This document shows positions 45,312 to 53,854 of a stretch of 64,000 bases of DNA, piece after piece. The position numbers were made by a program, and so were the translations under genes. The stretch is taken from the NCBI GenBank assembly GCA_021775835.1, contig JAJFHC010000006.1, positions 22,396 through 86,395 of the forward strand, read 5' to 3'. The notes below the pieces were generated by a model. That model saw nothing but the letters and a program-made list of their open reading frames with translations. It ran no database searches and was not told the DNA's origin. This stretch comes from Hyphomicrobiales bacterium. GTDB lineage: Bacteria > Pseudomonadota > Alphaproteobacteria > Rhizobiales > JAJFHC01. The number at the start of each line of letters is the position of its first letter. The first letter of the stretch is position 1.

Positions 45312-47789
45312 TTGTTCTCAGAGCTTCAGGTGCCGCAAGTTCCGGTAACCAAATCCATCAACCAAAGTTCTGTGTTTGCCGGGACACTTTCCGGCGGCTT
45401 GTACCAACGGTCGACAATCCCCCCGGACACAAAACTGATCCAGGTCGCAGGTGGCAAGGGAGACCGTAAGGTCGGGTCCAAATCCCAAAAACTGATCATC
45501 AGTCCCGCGGCACAGACCAACAACGACACCTTGCTGGACAGCGAGGATGCCGTCGACGTCTCCACCGAGAATGACTTGAACACTGACACTCTGCTCAGTG
45601 ACGATTCAGGCACGGACGTCTCTTCTTCAGATCAGGACACCTTGTTGAGTGATGACGAGGCCACTGACGTATCCGCCAACACAGCTTCCGGTGAAGATAC
45701 GTTGCTGCAAGATGATGGCAGCACGGATGCCGGAACCGATGAAGACGCGCTGTTGAGCGATGACAGCGACTCGGATTCCACAGAACAAGCCGCAGTCGGT
45801 GAAGACACGCTTCTGAGTGACGACGGCGATTCAGACGCGTCCGAAGAGACCGACGAGACCGATGTTTCCTCGGGCGAAGACAATCTTCTGAGCGATGACA
45901 GCGAATCAGATGCAACGGCGAGTGCCGACGAAGGCAGCAATGACCTGCTGGACGGCGACGTCGTTGAAGCGGATGCGCCGGAAGCAGATGACGAACCCGA
46001 ATCGGATGCGAAAGACGACAACAAGGAAACCGAATTGTCGGCAACCGAGCAGCATGAGAACCTGTTCATCGAAGACCGGTATCCGTCGGCCGGCACTTGT
46101 GGAACCTGCCATCCCAAGCACTACAAGGAGTGGTCGGTATCCCAGCACGCTTATGCCCAGCTCAGCCCTATCTATCTTTCTCTCAACAACAAGATCAATA
46201 AGCTGAGCAACGGTTCCAACGGCGATTTCTGCCTGCGCTGCCACTCGCCGGTCGGTGCAAATCTTGGAGAAAGCTCATTTGCTTCGAATCTGGATCGTCA
46301 CCCCACGTCGCGCGAAGGCATCACATGCGTCGTCTGCCATCGCGTCAACAAGAACTATAACAAGGCCAGCGGTCGCCTGGCGCTGATTGAAGGTGGACTT
46401 ACCGAGCCGGTGTTTGGCCCCAAGGGGAACGCAGGTCTGAAAGAGGCCCTGGATCAACCGGACAAGTTCCGTGTGGTCACTGACCCCAAGGAATCCGGAC
46501 GCAAGATCCACAAGGAATCCAAGGTCTTCGAATCGATCAAGACACCTGTCTTTTGCGGCACATGTCACGACGTTACGCTGTTCAACGGGTTTCGGCTTGA
46601 AGAAGCGTTCAGCGAGTATCGGGTGTCACCCGCGGCCGCTAAGGGCGTGACCTGCCAGGATTGTCACATGGGCAAGATCCAGGGCAAGGTTTCTGGCTAC
46701 GAACAGGGCCCGGCTGCCGTTGTCGGCGATGTGCCGACCGCAACGCGAAAGCTGACCAGCCATCTGTTCTCCGGTCCGGACTACTCTGTCGTCCATCCAG
46801 GCATCTTCCCGCACAATCAGGAAGCGACAGCCTTCAAGACCATGCGCGAATGGTTGCAGTTCAAGCACGAAGAAGGTTGGGGTACGGAGGAGTTTGAGAA
46901 TGCCGTATCCGACGACTACAAGTTCCCGGAAGCCTGGGTTTCTGTCGACGACCGCTTCGATGCCCGCGAAATCCTGAAGAAGCAGTTCAAGCTTCTGGAC
47001 TGGGCAAAGGAAAAACGCCTTGAGGTCTTGAAGATCGGCTTCAGACTCGAGGATGTGATCACGGATCGTGCCGACGAAGGCGGCATCAAGTTCCGGGTAA
47101 AGGTCGCGAATGGCACCGACGGGCATAACGTTCCGACCGGTTTCACAGGCGAACGTCTTGTCTGGCTGGATATCAAGGTTACCGACCGGGACGGCAAGGT
47201 TGTGTTCCGCTCCGGCGACCGTGACCCCAATGGCGATGTCAGGGATGGTCATTCGGAATATGTCCACGCAGGTGAGATCGAACTTGATCCGTATCTCTTC
47301 AGCCTGCAGTCGATCTTCGTGACCCAGAACGGCCGCGGTGGTGAGATCGAGCACGTCATTCCGATCCCCTACCCGACATTTGCCTTGCCGCGTGTCTTGC
47401 CCTCAACCACATCGCTGGTCTTCTCCGGTGAACCGGCCACCGAGCGCAACCACAAGAAGGGCATCGAACCAAACGGTCATCGCTGGGCATCATACTCGGT
47501 CGCCAGCGACGCCTTGACCGGGAAGCCACCCTACAAGGCAACGATCAAACTGAAGGCCCAGGCCGTTCCGGTCAACTTGCTGACCAACATTCAGGATGTC
47601 GGCTTCGACTTCAACATGACGCCGAGAGAAGTTGGAGACCGGTTGATCGAAGGCACTCAGGTGCTCTGGCAAAAGGAAGTCGCCTTCAACACCACGGTTT
47701 CCGCGTTGCCGAGCGCCGTGACCTTCCAGGTCGCACCTAAGAAGAAAAGCTCGGCTCGCCGCGCGACGATCGAGGTTGACCGCAAGTAA
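45312..47789 (+). CDS. Pentaheme c-type cytochrome with acidic repeat domain
   Basis: From the in-frame TTG this is 825 residues, but the true product probably begins in the upstream segment at 45211/45220 after a +1 shift at T9, since this start lacks an export signal. Residues 72-225 are about eight imperfect acidic repeats around DTLLSDDxxTDVS. Five heme motifs follow: CGTCH 263, CLRCH 307, CVVCH 339, CGTCH 415 and CQDCH 448, with c554-type context (HPKHYKEWSVSQHAYA). The C-terminal 370 residues are a beta-rich domain. The partner is likely the beta-barrel encoded next, which shares the acidic motif. Confidence 0.82.
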   Translation: MFSELQVPQVPVTKSINQSSVFAGTLSGGLYQRSTIPPDTKLIQVAGGKGDRKVGSKSQKLIISPAAQTNNDTLLDSEDAVDVSTENDLNTDTLLSDDSGTDVSSSDQDTLLSDDEATDVSANTASGEDTLLQDDGSTDAGTDEDALLSDDSDSDSTEQAAVGEDTLLSDDGDSDASEETDETDVSSGEDNLLSDDSESDATASADEGSNDLLDGDVVEADAPEADDEPESDAKDDNKETELSATEQHENLFIEDRYPSAGTCGTCHPKHYKEWSVSQHAYAQLSPIYLSLNNKINKLSNGSNGDFCLRCHSPVGANLGESSFASNLDRHPTSREGITCVVCHRVNKNYNKASGRLALIEGGLTEPVFGPKGNAGLKEALDQPDKFRVVTDPKESGRKIHKESKVFESIKTPVFCGTCHDVTLFNGFRLEEAFSEYRVSPAAAKGVTCQDCHMGKIQGKVSGYEQGPAAVVGDVPTATRKLTSHLFSGPDYSVVHPGIFPHNQEATAFKTMREWLQFKHEEGWGTEEFENAVSDDYKFPEAWVSVDDRFDAREILKKQFKLLDWAKEKRLEVLKIGFRLEDVITDRADEGGIKFRVKVANGTDGHNVPTGFTGERLVWLDIKVTDRDGKVVFRSGDRDPNGDVRDGHSEYVHAGEIELDPYLFSLQSIFVTQNGRGGEIEHVIPIPYPTFALPRVLPSTTSLVFSGEPATERNHKKGIEPNGHRWASYSVASDALTGKPPYKATIKLKAQAVPVNLLTNIQDVGFDFNMTPREVGDRLIEGTQVLWQKEVAFNTTVSALPSAVTFQVAPKKKSSARRATIEVDRK
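45525..45975 (+). repeat. Acidic tandem repeats in the pentaheme gene
   Basis: About eight units of roughly 15-21 codons encode D-[TN]-L-L-x-D-D-x-x-[TS]-D-x-S variants, for example DTLLSDDSGTDVS, DTLLSDDEATDVS and DNLLSDDSESDAT. Codon use varies between units, so this is a conserved protein repeat rather than a recent DNA duplication. Confidence 0.85.
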
Positions 47790-47798
47790 ACACGATAG

Positions 47799-47837
47799 CA
47801 ACCGCGGACAAGGCGTCAGTCATGCCTTGTCCGCGGT
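47799..47837. terminator. Strong hairpin between the pentaheme and barrel genes
   Basis: A perfect 15-bp stem (AACCGCGGACAAGGC with GCCTTGTCCGCGGTT) and a 9-nt loop lack a T-run. It may protect the upstream mRNA, cause partial termination, or allow different dosage of cytochrome and barrel. Confidence 0.6.
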
Positions 47838-47894
47838 TCAGTCAATAAATCCAGAACACATCAAGATTCAGAATTTAAAGGCGGGTTCCGATCA

Positions 47895-49997
47895 ATGAAA
47901 AAGAATGCACGTAGAAGCAAAGCGAGGTTTTTGGCCTCGGCGGGGATTGTGGCGGTGGTCGCAGCAGGGCTTGGGCTTTCTAGCCTCTCATACGTTATGG
48001 ATGCGCATGATGAGAGCAAGGGGAAAAAGTGGTACCGGGCCATTCCGGCGGTCGCATCCAACAAGCCTTCCAACAACATAGCTAGCACGGTCAACGCTCT
48101 CCCAGCCGACAGTCGGACCGTTGCCACCAGCATCAGGTTAAGCAAAGAAGATTCGACAACCGCGGCCTCCAGCGATGAAGACAACCTGGTGATTGACGAG
48201 GGTATTGACGTCTCAGTTGGAGAAGACGAGTCTCTTACAGCCAAATTGACCGCCCTTGCTCCGGAACCTGCCGAACGGCCATCGTTGCTTCCGGAATCAG
48301 TCGAGGTGTCGACGGCTTCGGCACGAAGAATTCCAATCACTCCCGACAGCCCCCTGTTCAAGGCTTACCTTCAGACGGCCACCTGGAAGGGCGACAGAAA
48401 GCTGATCGCTTTCAGGCCCGCCAGCGACAATCGGACAGAGCCGAAAGCCAAACGGCTGGCCGATACCGGCAGCAAGGCGTCACGCAAATCGCAGCAATCC
48501 GGTAGCACCCTCACCGATCCTGCATCTGTCATCAAAATTACACCCGTCTCAGCCGACTCCGATGAAGACTGGAGGAGACAGGAAAAACCTGTTGCCAAGG
48601 AGAAATGGTACAGCTCTTTCTGGCCGCTCGGTCATCGGGTGGGCGTGGACAAGCTGAAACACGAATATGTCCCCTTCGAAACCGAACAAGCCGATGAAAA
48701 GGCGGCGAAGGCCGGCCTGAACAAACTGCCGAACCGTCCCGATCTCATCGTTGAACTGGGCGACGGCTTTCTCGATACCGGCAATCTCGGCGCCGGATTT
48801 GAAGTGCCCATCATTGGCGCCGTGTGGCAACCCAGATTGTGGGGTTACCTGATCAACCGGCTCACAGTCCAGACTTTCGACAATGGCACTCCCGGAGTTC
48901 AACGTGAGACCGAAGTGGCCAATCGCCTGGACGCATTCTTCAACCTCCAGCTGACGGGGACGGAAAAAATCCTGCTGGGCCTGAGGCCTGTGGACAAGAA
49001 CCGCCCGTCAGATTTTTCCAAGTACACCATTTCGGGCAGCGAAAAAGGCTTCAATCCGGAATACCGGATCGGCCTTGAAACCCTGTTCTTCGAAGGTGAC
49101 GTGGGCAGTCTCTTCCCGGTTCTCGACCAGGCGGGCTTGGTGCCGCTTGATTTTGGTTTCACGGTTGGCCGACAGCCATTGATCTTCCAGGAAGGCATCT
49201 TGATCAACGACACCATCGATGCCTTCGGTTTGATCCGCAACAACATCCCGGTACCAGGCACGTCAAACTTCCGCGTGTCGGGCATCTGGGGCTGGAACCG
49301 CACAGACCGCAACGATGGCCGTGGCGGCGATGAGCAACTTTTTGGCCTGTTCACGGCAGCCGACCTGCAACAGAGCACGGTCAACCTCGACCTGATCTAC
49401 ATCAACGATGACGACAAATCCGGCGACGGCCTCTATGGCGGTTTTGCAGCAATTCAGCGATTGCCGCATCTGGGTGGTATCAGTTCGGCCTTCCGCGTGA
49501 ATGCATCCTACGCCATTGACGACGAGATTGACGGGAACGTGCTTGGAACCGGTGTTTTGCTAACGTCTGAGTTGTCCAAGACGGTCAAGGGATCGGACGA
49601 CATCGTCTATTTCAACACGTTCCTGGGGATAGGGAACTTCACCCAGGCCGGTCGTGAAGCCGTCAACGGTGGACCGTTGGCCAACACAGGCATTCTGTTC
49701 GCCTCGCCAAACCTGAGCACGTACGGCGCTGAAATCAATCCATTCACGCCTGACGACGTCGTCGGCGGCGCCATCGGGTATCAGGCTTTCTGGGATGACA
49801 ACCGGCGAAATCTTATCCTCGAAATCGCTGGGCGCCATGACCTGGCCGGCAGTGGATTTGACAGCTTGGGCACGGGCTTCCAACTCCAGCAGGCCGTCGG
49901 TCGGCATGTACAGCTTCAGTTGGAAGGCTTCTACACGCTCAACGAAGACCGTGACGACGCATCCGGTGGGCGGGCAGAGATCCTCTTTGTCCTCTGA
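47895..49997 (+). CDS. Outer-membrane beta-barrel with long periplasmic N-terminal extension
   Basis: The 700-residue protein starts MKKNARRSKARFLASAGIVA, an export signal, then a disordered 260-residue extension rich in Ser, Lys and acidic residues. That extension holds one copy of the neighbouring cytochrome's motif (SDEDNLVIDEGIDVSVGED, residues 93-111). From about residue 285 alternating amphipathic strands run to the end (RAEILFVL), with an estimated 16-20 strands. In context it is the likely sheath or channel for a heme conduit, as MtrB/PioB are, though I see no clear sequence match to them. A non-specific porin is the alternative. Confidence 0.72.
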   Translation: MKKNARRSKARFLASAGIVAVVAAGLGLSSLSYVMDAHDESKGKKWYRAIPAVASNKPSNNIASTVNALPADSRTVATSIRLSKEDSTTAASSDEDNLVIDEGIDVSVGEDESLTAKLTALAPEPAERPSLLPESVEVSTASARRIPITPDSPLFKAYLQTATWKGDRKLIAFRPASDNRTEPKAKRLADTGSKASRKSQQSGSTLTDPASVIKITPVSADSDEDWRRQEKPVAKEKWYSSFWPLGHRVGVDKLKHEYVPFETEQADEKAAKAGLNKLPNRPDLIVELGDGFLDTGNLGAGFEVPIIGAVWQPRLWGYLINRLTVQTFDNGTPGVQRETEVANRLDAFFNLQLTGTEKILLGLRPVDKNRPSDFSKYTISGSEKGFNPEYRIGLETLFFEGDVGSLFPVLDQAGLVPLDFGFTVGRQPLIFQEGILINDTIDAFGLIRNNIPVPGTSNFRVSGIWGWNRTDRNDGRGGDEQLFGLFTAADLQQSTVNLDLIYINDDDKSGDGLYGGFAAIQRLPHLGGISSAFRVNASYAIDDEIDGNVLGTGVLLTSELSKTVKGSDDIVYFNTFLGIGNFTQAGREAVNGGPLANTGILFASPNLSTYGAEINPFTPDDVVGGAIGYQAFWDDNRRNLILEIAGRHDLAGSGFDSLGTGFQLQQAVGRHVQLQLEGFYTLNEDRDDASGGRAEILFVL

Positions 49998-50086
49998 CAT
50001 TTCACTATCTGGGGATGCCGGTGCATGAGTTGGCGCCGGCATTCCTGTTCAATCAGAAACCGTCATCAACAATAACTTCGGGGTAA

Positions 50087-51370
50087 ATGATGGAAGCACT
50101 GACCACAGCAGGCGGCGTCCTGATGATCGCCACGGCCGGATATCAGGCCATGATGCTGCTCTATCGCGTCGTCGTGCGCCGGGTAAAGGCTGCGCGGCTC
50201 GATGGCGAGTTCTTGCGCTTACTGGGAGAATTGTCAGCAAGCGCGACGAGTTACAACAAGAGCCTGGAAGACAGCAATCGACCGGCATGGCAGGGAAAGC
50301 GGCCATTCCAGATTGCATGGCGCGGCTTTGAGACGCCGGACAAGGATACCTGCTCGTTCTACCTTGTACCGTGCGACCGGAAATCCGTGCCTGTTTTCAA
50401 GCCCGGGCAGTTCCTGACATTCGAGCTCGACATTCCAGGCCAGACCGAGCCGACCATGCGCTGTTACTCGCTATCGGACAGTCCCAGTCATCAGGAATTT
50501 TACAGAATTACGATAAAGAAAATGAGGACGCCCCCCAACGCGCCTCAGGGTACCAAACCCGGCCTTTCTTCCAGTCATTTTCACGACAACTTGCAAGTGG
50601 GCGACGTGGTCGACGTACTCGCGCCTTCAGGAACCTTCTGTCTCAGACAGAATTCAAACCGCCCGGTTGTCCTGGTCGCCGGCGGTGTCGGAATTACACC
50701 GCTGCTCAGTATGTTGAACTCCCTGATCGCCACGGCGAGCAAACGCGAAGTCTGGTTGTTTTACGGGGTCACCAACCGACTCGATCACGCTATGTACGAT
50801 CACCTGAAAACTGTCAGCCGGGAGATGCCAAATCTCAACGTGGTTACATTCTACGGCAATCCGAGACGGACATGCAGGCTCGGCACGGACTACGACTTTG
50901 AAGGATTCGTGCGCGTCGATGCGATGAAACCGTTGCTGCGCGCGCGCAACTACGAATTCTATGTTTGCGGCCCTCCTCCCATGATGAAGATAATAACGAC
51001 GGACCTGCAGAAGTGGGGCGTACCTCTGGAAGACATTCAGACGGAGTCCTTCGGCAGTTCGTCGATCAAACCGGCAACGAAACCCGATAGGCCCAACGCC
51101 AAAGGTGTTGATCAGAAACTTGCCATCACCTTTTCCAAGTCCAACAAGACGGTGGAATGGACACCTGACAAGGGAAGTTTGCTTGAGTTGGCCGAGGCGT
51201 CCGGCATCAAGGCCCGATTCGCCTGCCGCGCCGGCATCTGCGGCACCTGCGTGACGTCGCTGTCAGACGGCGAGGTGCAATACGACCAGCCGCCGACCAA
51301 GACGCCGGCGGCAGGCCACTGCCTGCTCTGCGTTGCCCATCCTAAATCCGATCTCACGCTGGAACTCTGA
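50087..51370 (+). CDS. Membrane-anchored FAD/NAD(P)H oxidoreductase with C-terminal [2Fe-2S] domain
   Basis: The 427-residue protein has an N-terminal membrane helix (about residues 8-27), an FAD-binding barrel (FKPGQFLTFELD, RCYSLSDSP), an NAD(P)H domain (VVLVAGGVGITPLLSMLNSL, YVCGPPPMMK) and a plant-type ferredoxin domain with CRAGICGTC and a last Cys in HCLLC. It is Hcr/MmoC-like. It could pass electrons from NADH to the cytochrome chain at the inner membrane, or reduce a separate oxygenase. It lies 89 nt after the barrel gene and 4 nt before the next ORF. Confidence 0.9.
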   Translation: MMEALTTAGGVLMIATAGYQAMMLLYRVVVRRVKAARLDGEFLRLLGELSASATSYNKSLEDSNRPAWQGKRPFQIAWRGFETPDKDTCSFYLVPCDRKSVPVFKPGQFLTFELDIPGQTEPTMRCYSLSDSPSHQEFYRITIKKMRTPPNAPQGTKPGLSSSHFHDNLQVGDVVDVLAPSGTFCLRQNSNRPVVLVAGGVGITPLLSMLNSLIATASKREVWLFYGVTNRLDHAMYDHLKTVSREMPNLNVVTFYGNPRRTCRLGTDYDFEGFVRVDAMKPLLRARNYEFYVCGPPPMMKIITTDLQKWGVPLEDIQTESFGSSSIKPATKPDRPNAKGVDQKLAITFSKSNKTVEWTPDKGSLLELAEASGIKARFACRAGICGTCVTSLSDGEVQYDQPPTKTPAAGHCLLCVAHPKSDLTLEL

Positions 51371-51374
51371 AAAA

Positions 51375-51941
51375 ATGAAGAAAATCACTGAAAATCTGCC
51401 TCCACTGCGCCGCAATCTTTCCAGATTCAATCACACGCTGGTCGCAACGATTGCGCAATGTTCCGCGATAGTGAGGAACAGTCGGAATCTGGAGAATAGT
51501 GCGATGAACAGTCGGATGCGTCGAACAGCAAAGCTTGGACAGACAATCCCCGGAGTGGCGGACAGCGGGAGGAACGTCGACAGAAAACGGGCGTCCAAAC
51601 GTCGTAAGACTTCGAAAGTCCACCCACAGGCAAGTTCCGCAATGCATCCCGAGAAACTCCGTCAGAGTGAATTGCACCAACAGATCCTCTCAAACCGTGC
51701 GCGACGGTTGGCGAACGCTACCCACTCTCCATATTCCCAGCGTCCCGGTTCGCAAACCTCCGGCCGCAAAGTGCGGAAACATGCTCTGGTCGCCAGCCTC
51801 GCCTTGGTAATTTCACTCACCGCAGGTTCCCTGTTTGACCAGGCGAGCGAAGCCAGGAAGATTGCCAAGGACTCTCTGGCGTCAACCATCGCTGGTCTTG
51901 CGGTTGCCGGCGACACTTTGTCTGATCTTGTTTCCCGCTAA
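51375..51941 (+). CDS. Small basic protein with C-terminal hydrophobic segment, unknown
   Basis: The 188-residue protein is rich in Arg, Lys, Ser and Asn, especially at residues 64-82 (RNVDRKRASKRRKTSK). A single hydrophobic helix is at about 137-154 (ALVASLALVISLTAGSLF). I do not recognise a family. The start is 4 nt after the reductase stop, and a very strong terminator follows, so it is probably the last gene of the cytochrome operon. It could be a small membrane accessory or a spurious frame. Confidence 0.5.
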   Translation: MKKITENLPPLRRNLSRFNHTLVATIAQCSAIVRNSRNLENSAMNSRMRRTAKLGQTIPGVADSGRNVDRKRASKRRKTSKVHPQASSAMHPEKLRQSELHQQILSNRARRLANATHSPYSQRPGSQTSGRKVRKHALVASLALVISLTAGSLFDQASEARKIAKDSLASTIAGLAVAGDTLSDLVSR

Positions 51942-51978
51942 AGATTTCAGCAGATCGTTGCGGCGATTTGTGCCTCTC

Positions 51979-52020
51979 AAGCCGGCCGTTGAACAAGATT
52001 CAACGGCCGGCTTCATTTTG
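51979..52020 (+). terminator. Terminator at the end of the cytochrome cluster
   Basis: A 15-bp perfect stem (AAGCCGGCCGTTGAA with TTCAACGGCCGGCTT) and a 5-nt loop are followed by CATTTTG. Confidence 0.85.
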
Positions 52021-52113
52021 ACAGATAAAAAGTCCGTACATTCCTGCGTGCATTGCAGATCTCGCCAAACGACTCCCGGCAACGATTTCACGTCAATTGC
52101 CCATAAGCCCTGA

Positions 52114-53054
52114 TTGGCGAAACGGCTCCGCAGTGAACCTCGAGTGATTCAGACATCCCTCGCCCCCATCGCTCGTTTCCGTACGGATGAGAGTTCTGTT
52201 CCCGGAATTCAACTGGGCCACGCTGATCGCAAGGCGTCTGAACGGCGCCCCTGGCATGGCGAGAACCCTCTCAATCATCAAGATGAGGCAGACCGCAACG
52301 AGTCACCATGGCCGTCGATCGCCCCCTCTCCCCTACCCTATGCGGAGGGCTGGCCGGTCCCAACGGAAATGAGTGAGTCCGAAATTGCCGAAACCATTGA
52401 CGCATTTGGGGAGGCTGCCAGGCGGGCGCATGAAGCGGGTTTTCGTGTGCTCGAGGTTTATGCAGCACATGGCTTCCTGATTCATCAGTTTCTGTCTCCT
52501 ATCGCCAACCATCGTACAGATCGCTGGGGGGCGATAACGCCGGCCGCCGACGGTTTGCCGTTGACGTTGCCGCCGCCATCCGCAAACACTGGCCGGAGGA
52601 ACTACCCCTGGTTTTCCGATTGTCTGCGACCGACTGGATCGACGGTGGCATTGAGATTGAGGACACCATCGAAACCGCCAGGGCGTTGTCAGCCACCGGG
52701 GTCGACATGATCGATTGTTCCAGCGGAGGCATTGGTGGCCGCGACCGGCCAAAGCGAATGAGCATTACGCAAGGTTTCCAGATCCCGTTCGCAGATCGAA
52801 TTCGCCGGGATGCCGGGATCGCTACCATGGCGGTTGGATTTCTTTGGGACGCGGAGGCTTGTGACAACGCCATCGCCTCCGGGCAGGCCGATCTCATAGC
52901 ACTCGCCCGCGAAATGCTTGATCATCCGAATTGGGCTCTGCACGCCGCCACCCGACTGGGCGCAGATCAGAATCATGCCCTGTGGCCGCCGGAAGCGGGA
53001 TGGTGGCTCATGAAACGCGCCCAATTGGTCAAAAAACTCGGTTTGCGCCCCTAG
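52114..53054 (+). pseudogene. Degenerate OYE-family NADH:flavin oxidoreductase
   Basis: Two frames together read as the middle and end of an OYE protein. Frame one has GIQLGHADRKAS and VYAAHGFLIHQFLSPIANHR; frame two has FRLSATDWIDGGIEIED and ADLIALAREMLDHPNWALHA. They join near 52525 if the run of six Gs were seven, which restores RWGGDNAGRRRF. About the first 75 residues of the family, including the FMN-site start, are missing. Truncation plus a frameshift points to a dead gene. The intact homologue at 33584-34696 has similar motifs. A sequencing error could explain the frameshift but not the missing 5' end. Confidence 0.8.
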
Positions 53055-53120
53055 ACGACCTTCTCATTGCTGAATTTTTTACGAAGGCTTGACGAGTCAT
53101 GGCGAGGTGATTTAACTTAT

Positions 53121-53138
53121 CTATCTATTGATAGATAG
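53121..53138. promoter_or_regulatory. Putative TetR operator before the GST gene
   Basis: CTATCTAT-TG-ATAGATAG has perfect 8-bp arms, about 27 nt upstream of the GST start. Near-identical sites lie between the cupin and TetR genes at 55608 and 55659, so the TetR protein at 55742 probably controls this gene. Confidence 0.65.
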
Positions 53139-53164
53139 TCTTGTTACAACCCGGAGAACTGAAG

Positions 53165-53785
53165 ATGAAAATCTACGACCTTGCCGCATTTCCAAACCCA
53201 GCAAGGGTTCGGATTGCCCTTGCCGAAAAAAACGCCACGGATCAGGTTGAGTTTGTCGAAGTGGATGTCATGAACGGAGAACACCGCAAACCGGAATTCC
53301 TTGCCAAGAATCCAGGCGGAGCCGTGCCGGTTCTGGAGCTTGATGACGGCACGACCATCTCCGAATGCACGGCCATTACCGAGTACATTGACCATGCGTT
53401 TGAAGGCCCTTCACTCAGCGGAAAGACGCCCAAAGAGCGCGCCGTCGTTCACATGATGCAGCGCCGGGCGGAAACCCGGCTCCTTGATGCGGTTGCTGCA
53501 TATTTTCACCATGCAACCCCAGGTCTCGGGCCCGACCTGGAAACCTATCAGAACAAGGAGTGGGGCGAGAGACAACGGGGAATTGCCTTGGAGGGCATGC
53601 ACTACTTCGACGGTATTCTTGGATCCCAGCCTTTCCTTGCCGGGAAGGAGTTCAGCATGGCCGATATCACGGCGTTTGCCGGGTTGGCTTTTGCTGATTT
53701 TGCAAAAATCAGCATTCCTGACGATTGCAACAACCTTCTGAAGTGGCGCAAAAACGTTGGCGCGCGCCCAAGCATCGCGGGCTAA
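53165..53785 (+). CDS. Glutathione S-transferase family protein
   Basis: The 206-residue protein has a thioredoxin-like N-domain (IYDLAAFPNPARVRIALAEK; NPGGAVPVLELDDGTTISEC with the cis-Pro and ES/SE-type glutathione contacts) and a helical C-domain (FSMADITAFAGLAFADFA). GGAG is 8 nt before the ATG at 53165. A putative TetR operator lies just upstream. It may detoxify electrophiles or act as an isomerase; maleylacetoacetate isomerase is conceivable since fahA is in the window, but nothing here shows it. Confidence 0.9.
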   Translation: MKIYDLAAFPNPARVRIALAEKNATDQVEFVEVDVMNGEHRKPEFLAKNPGGAVPVLELDDGTTISECTAITEYIDHAFEGPSLSGKTPKERAVVHMMQRRAETRLLDAVAAYFHHATPGLGPDLETYQNKEWGERQRGIALEGMHYFDGILGSQPFLAGKEFSMADITAFAGLAFADFAKISIPDDCNNLLKWRKNVGARPSIAG

Positions 53786-53809
53786 CGCTCCCCTGAGCTG
53801 AGGGCAGAT

Positions 53810-53836
53810 ATCCCGATCCGGACACAGTCCGGATCG
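53810..53836. terminator. Hairpin between convergent GST and glycosyltransferase genes
   Basis: CCCGATCCGGAC and GTCCGGATCGGG form a 12-bp perfect stem with a 3-nt loop. No T-run on either side, but the position between convergent genes fits a bidirectional terminator. Confidence 0.65.
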
Positions 53837-53854
53837 GGTAACCGTCGTGTCCGG

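Noticed and set aside
45525..45975. Possible CRISPR-like or recent DNA tandem repeat
   Set aside because: Units vary in length and codon use and stay in frame as an acidic protein repeat; there are no spacers.
53165..53785. Maleylacetoacetate isomerase (maiA)
   Set aside because: It is a GST, but no active-site signature of MaiA was recognised and it lies far from fahA under a different operator.
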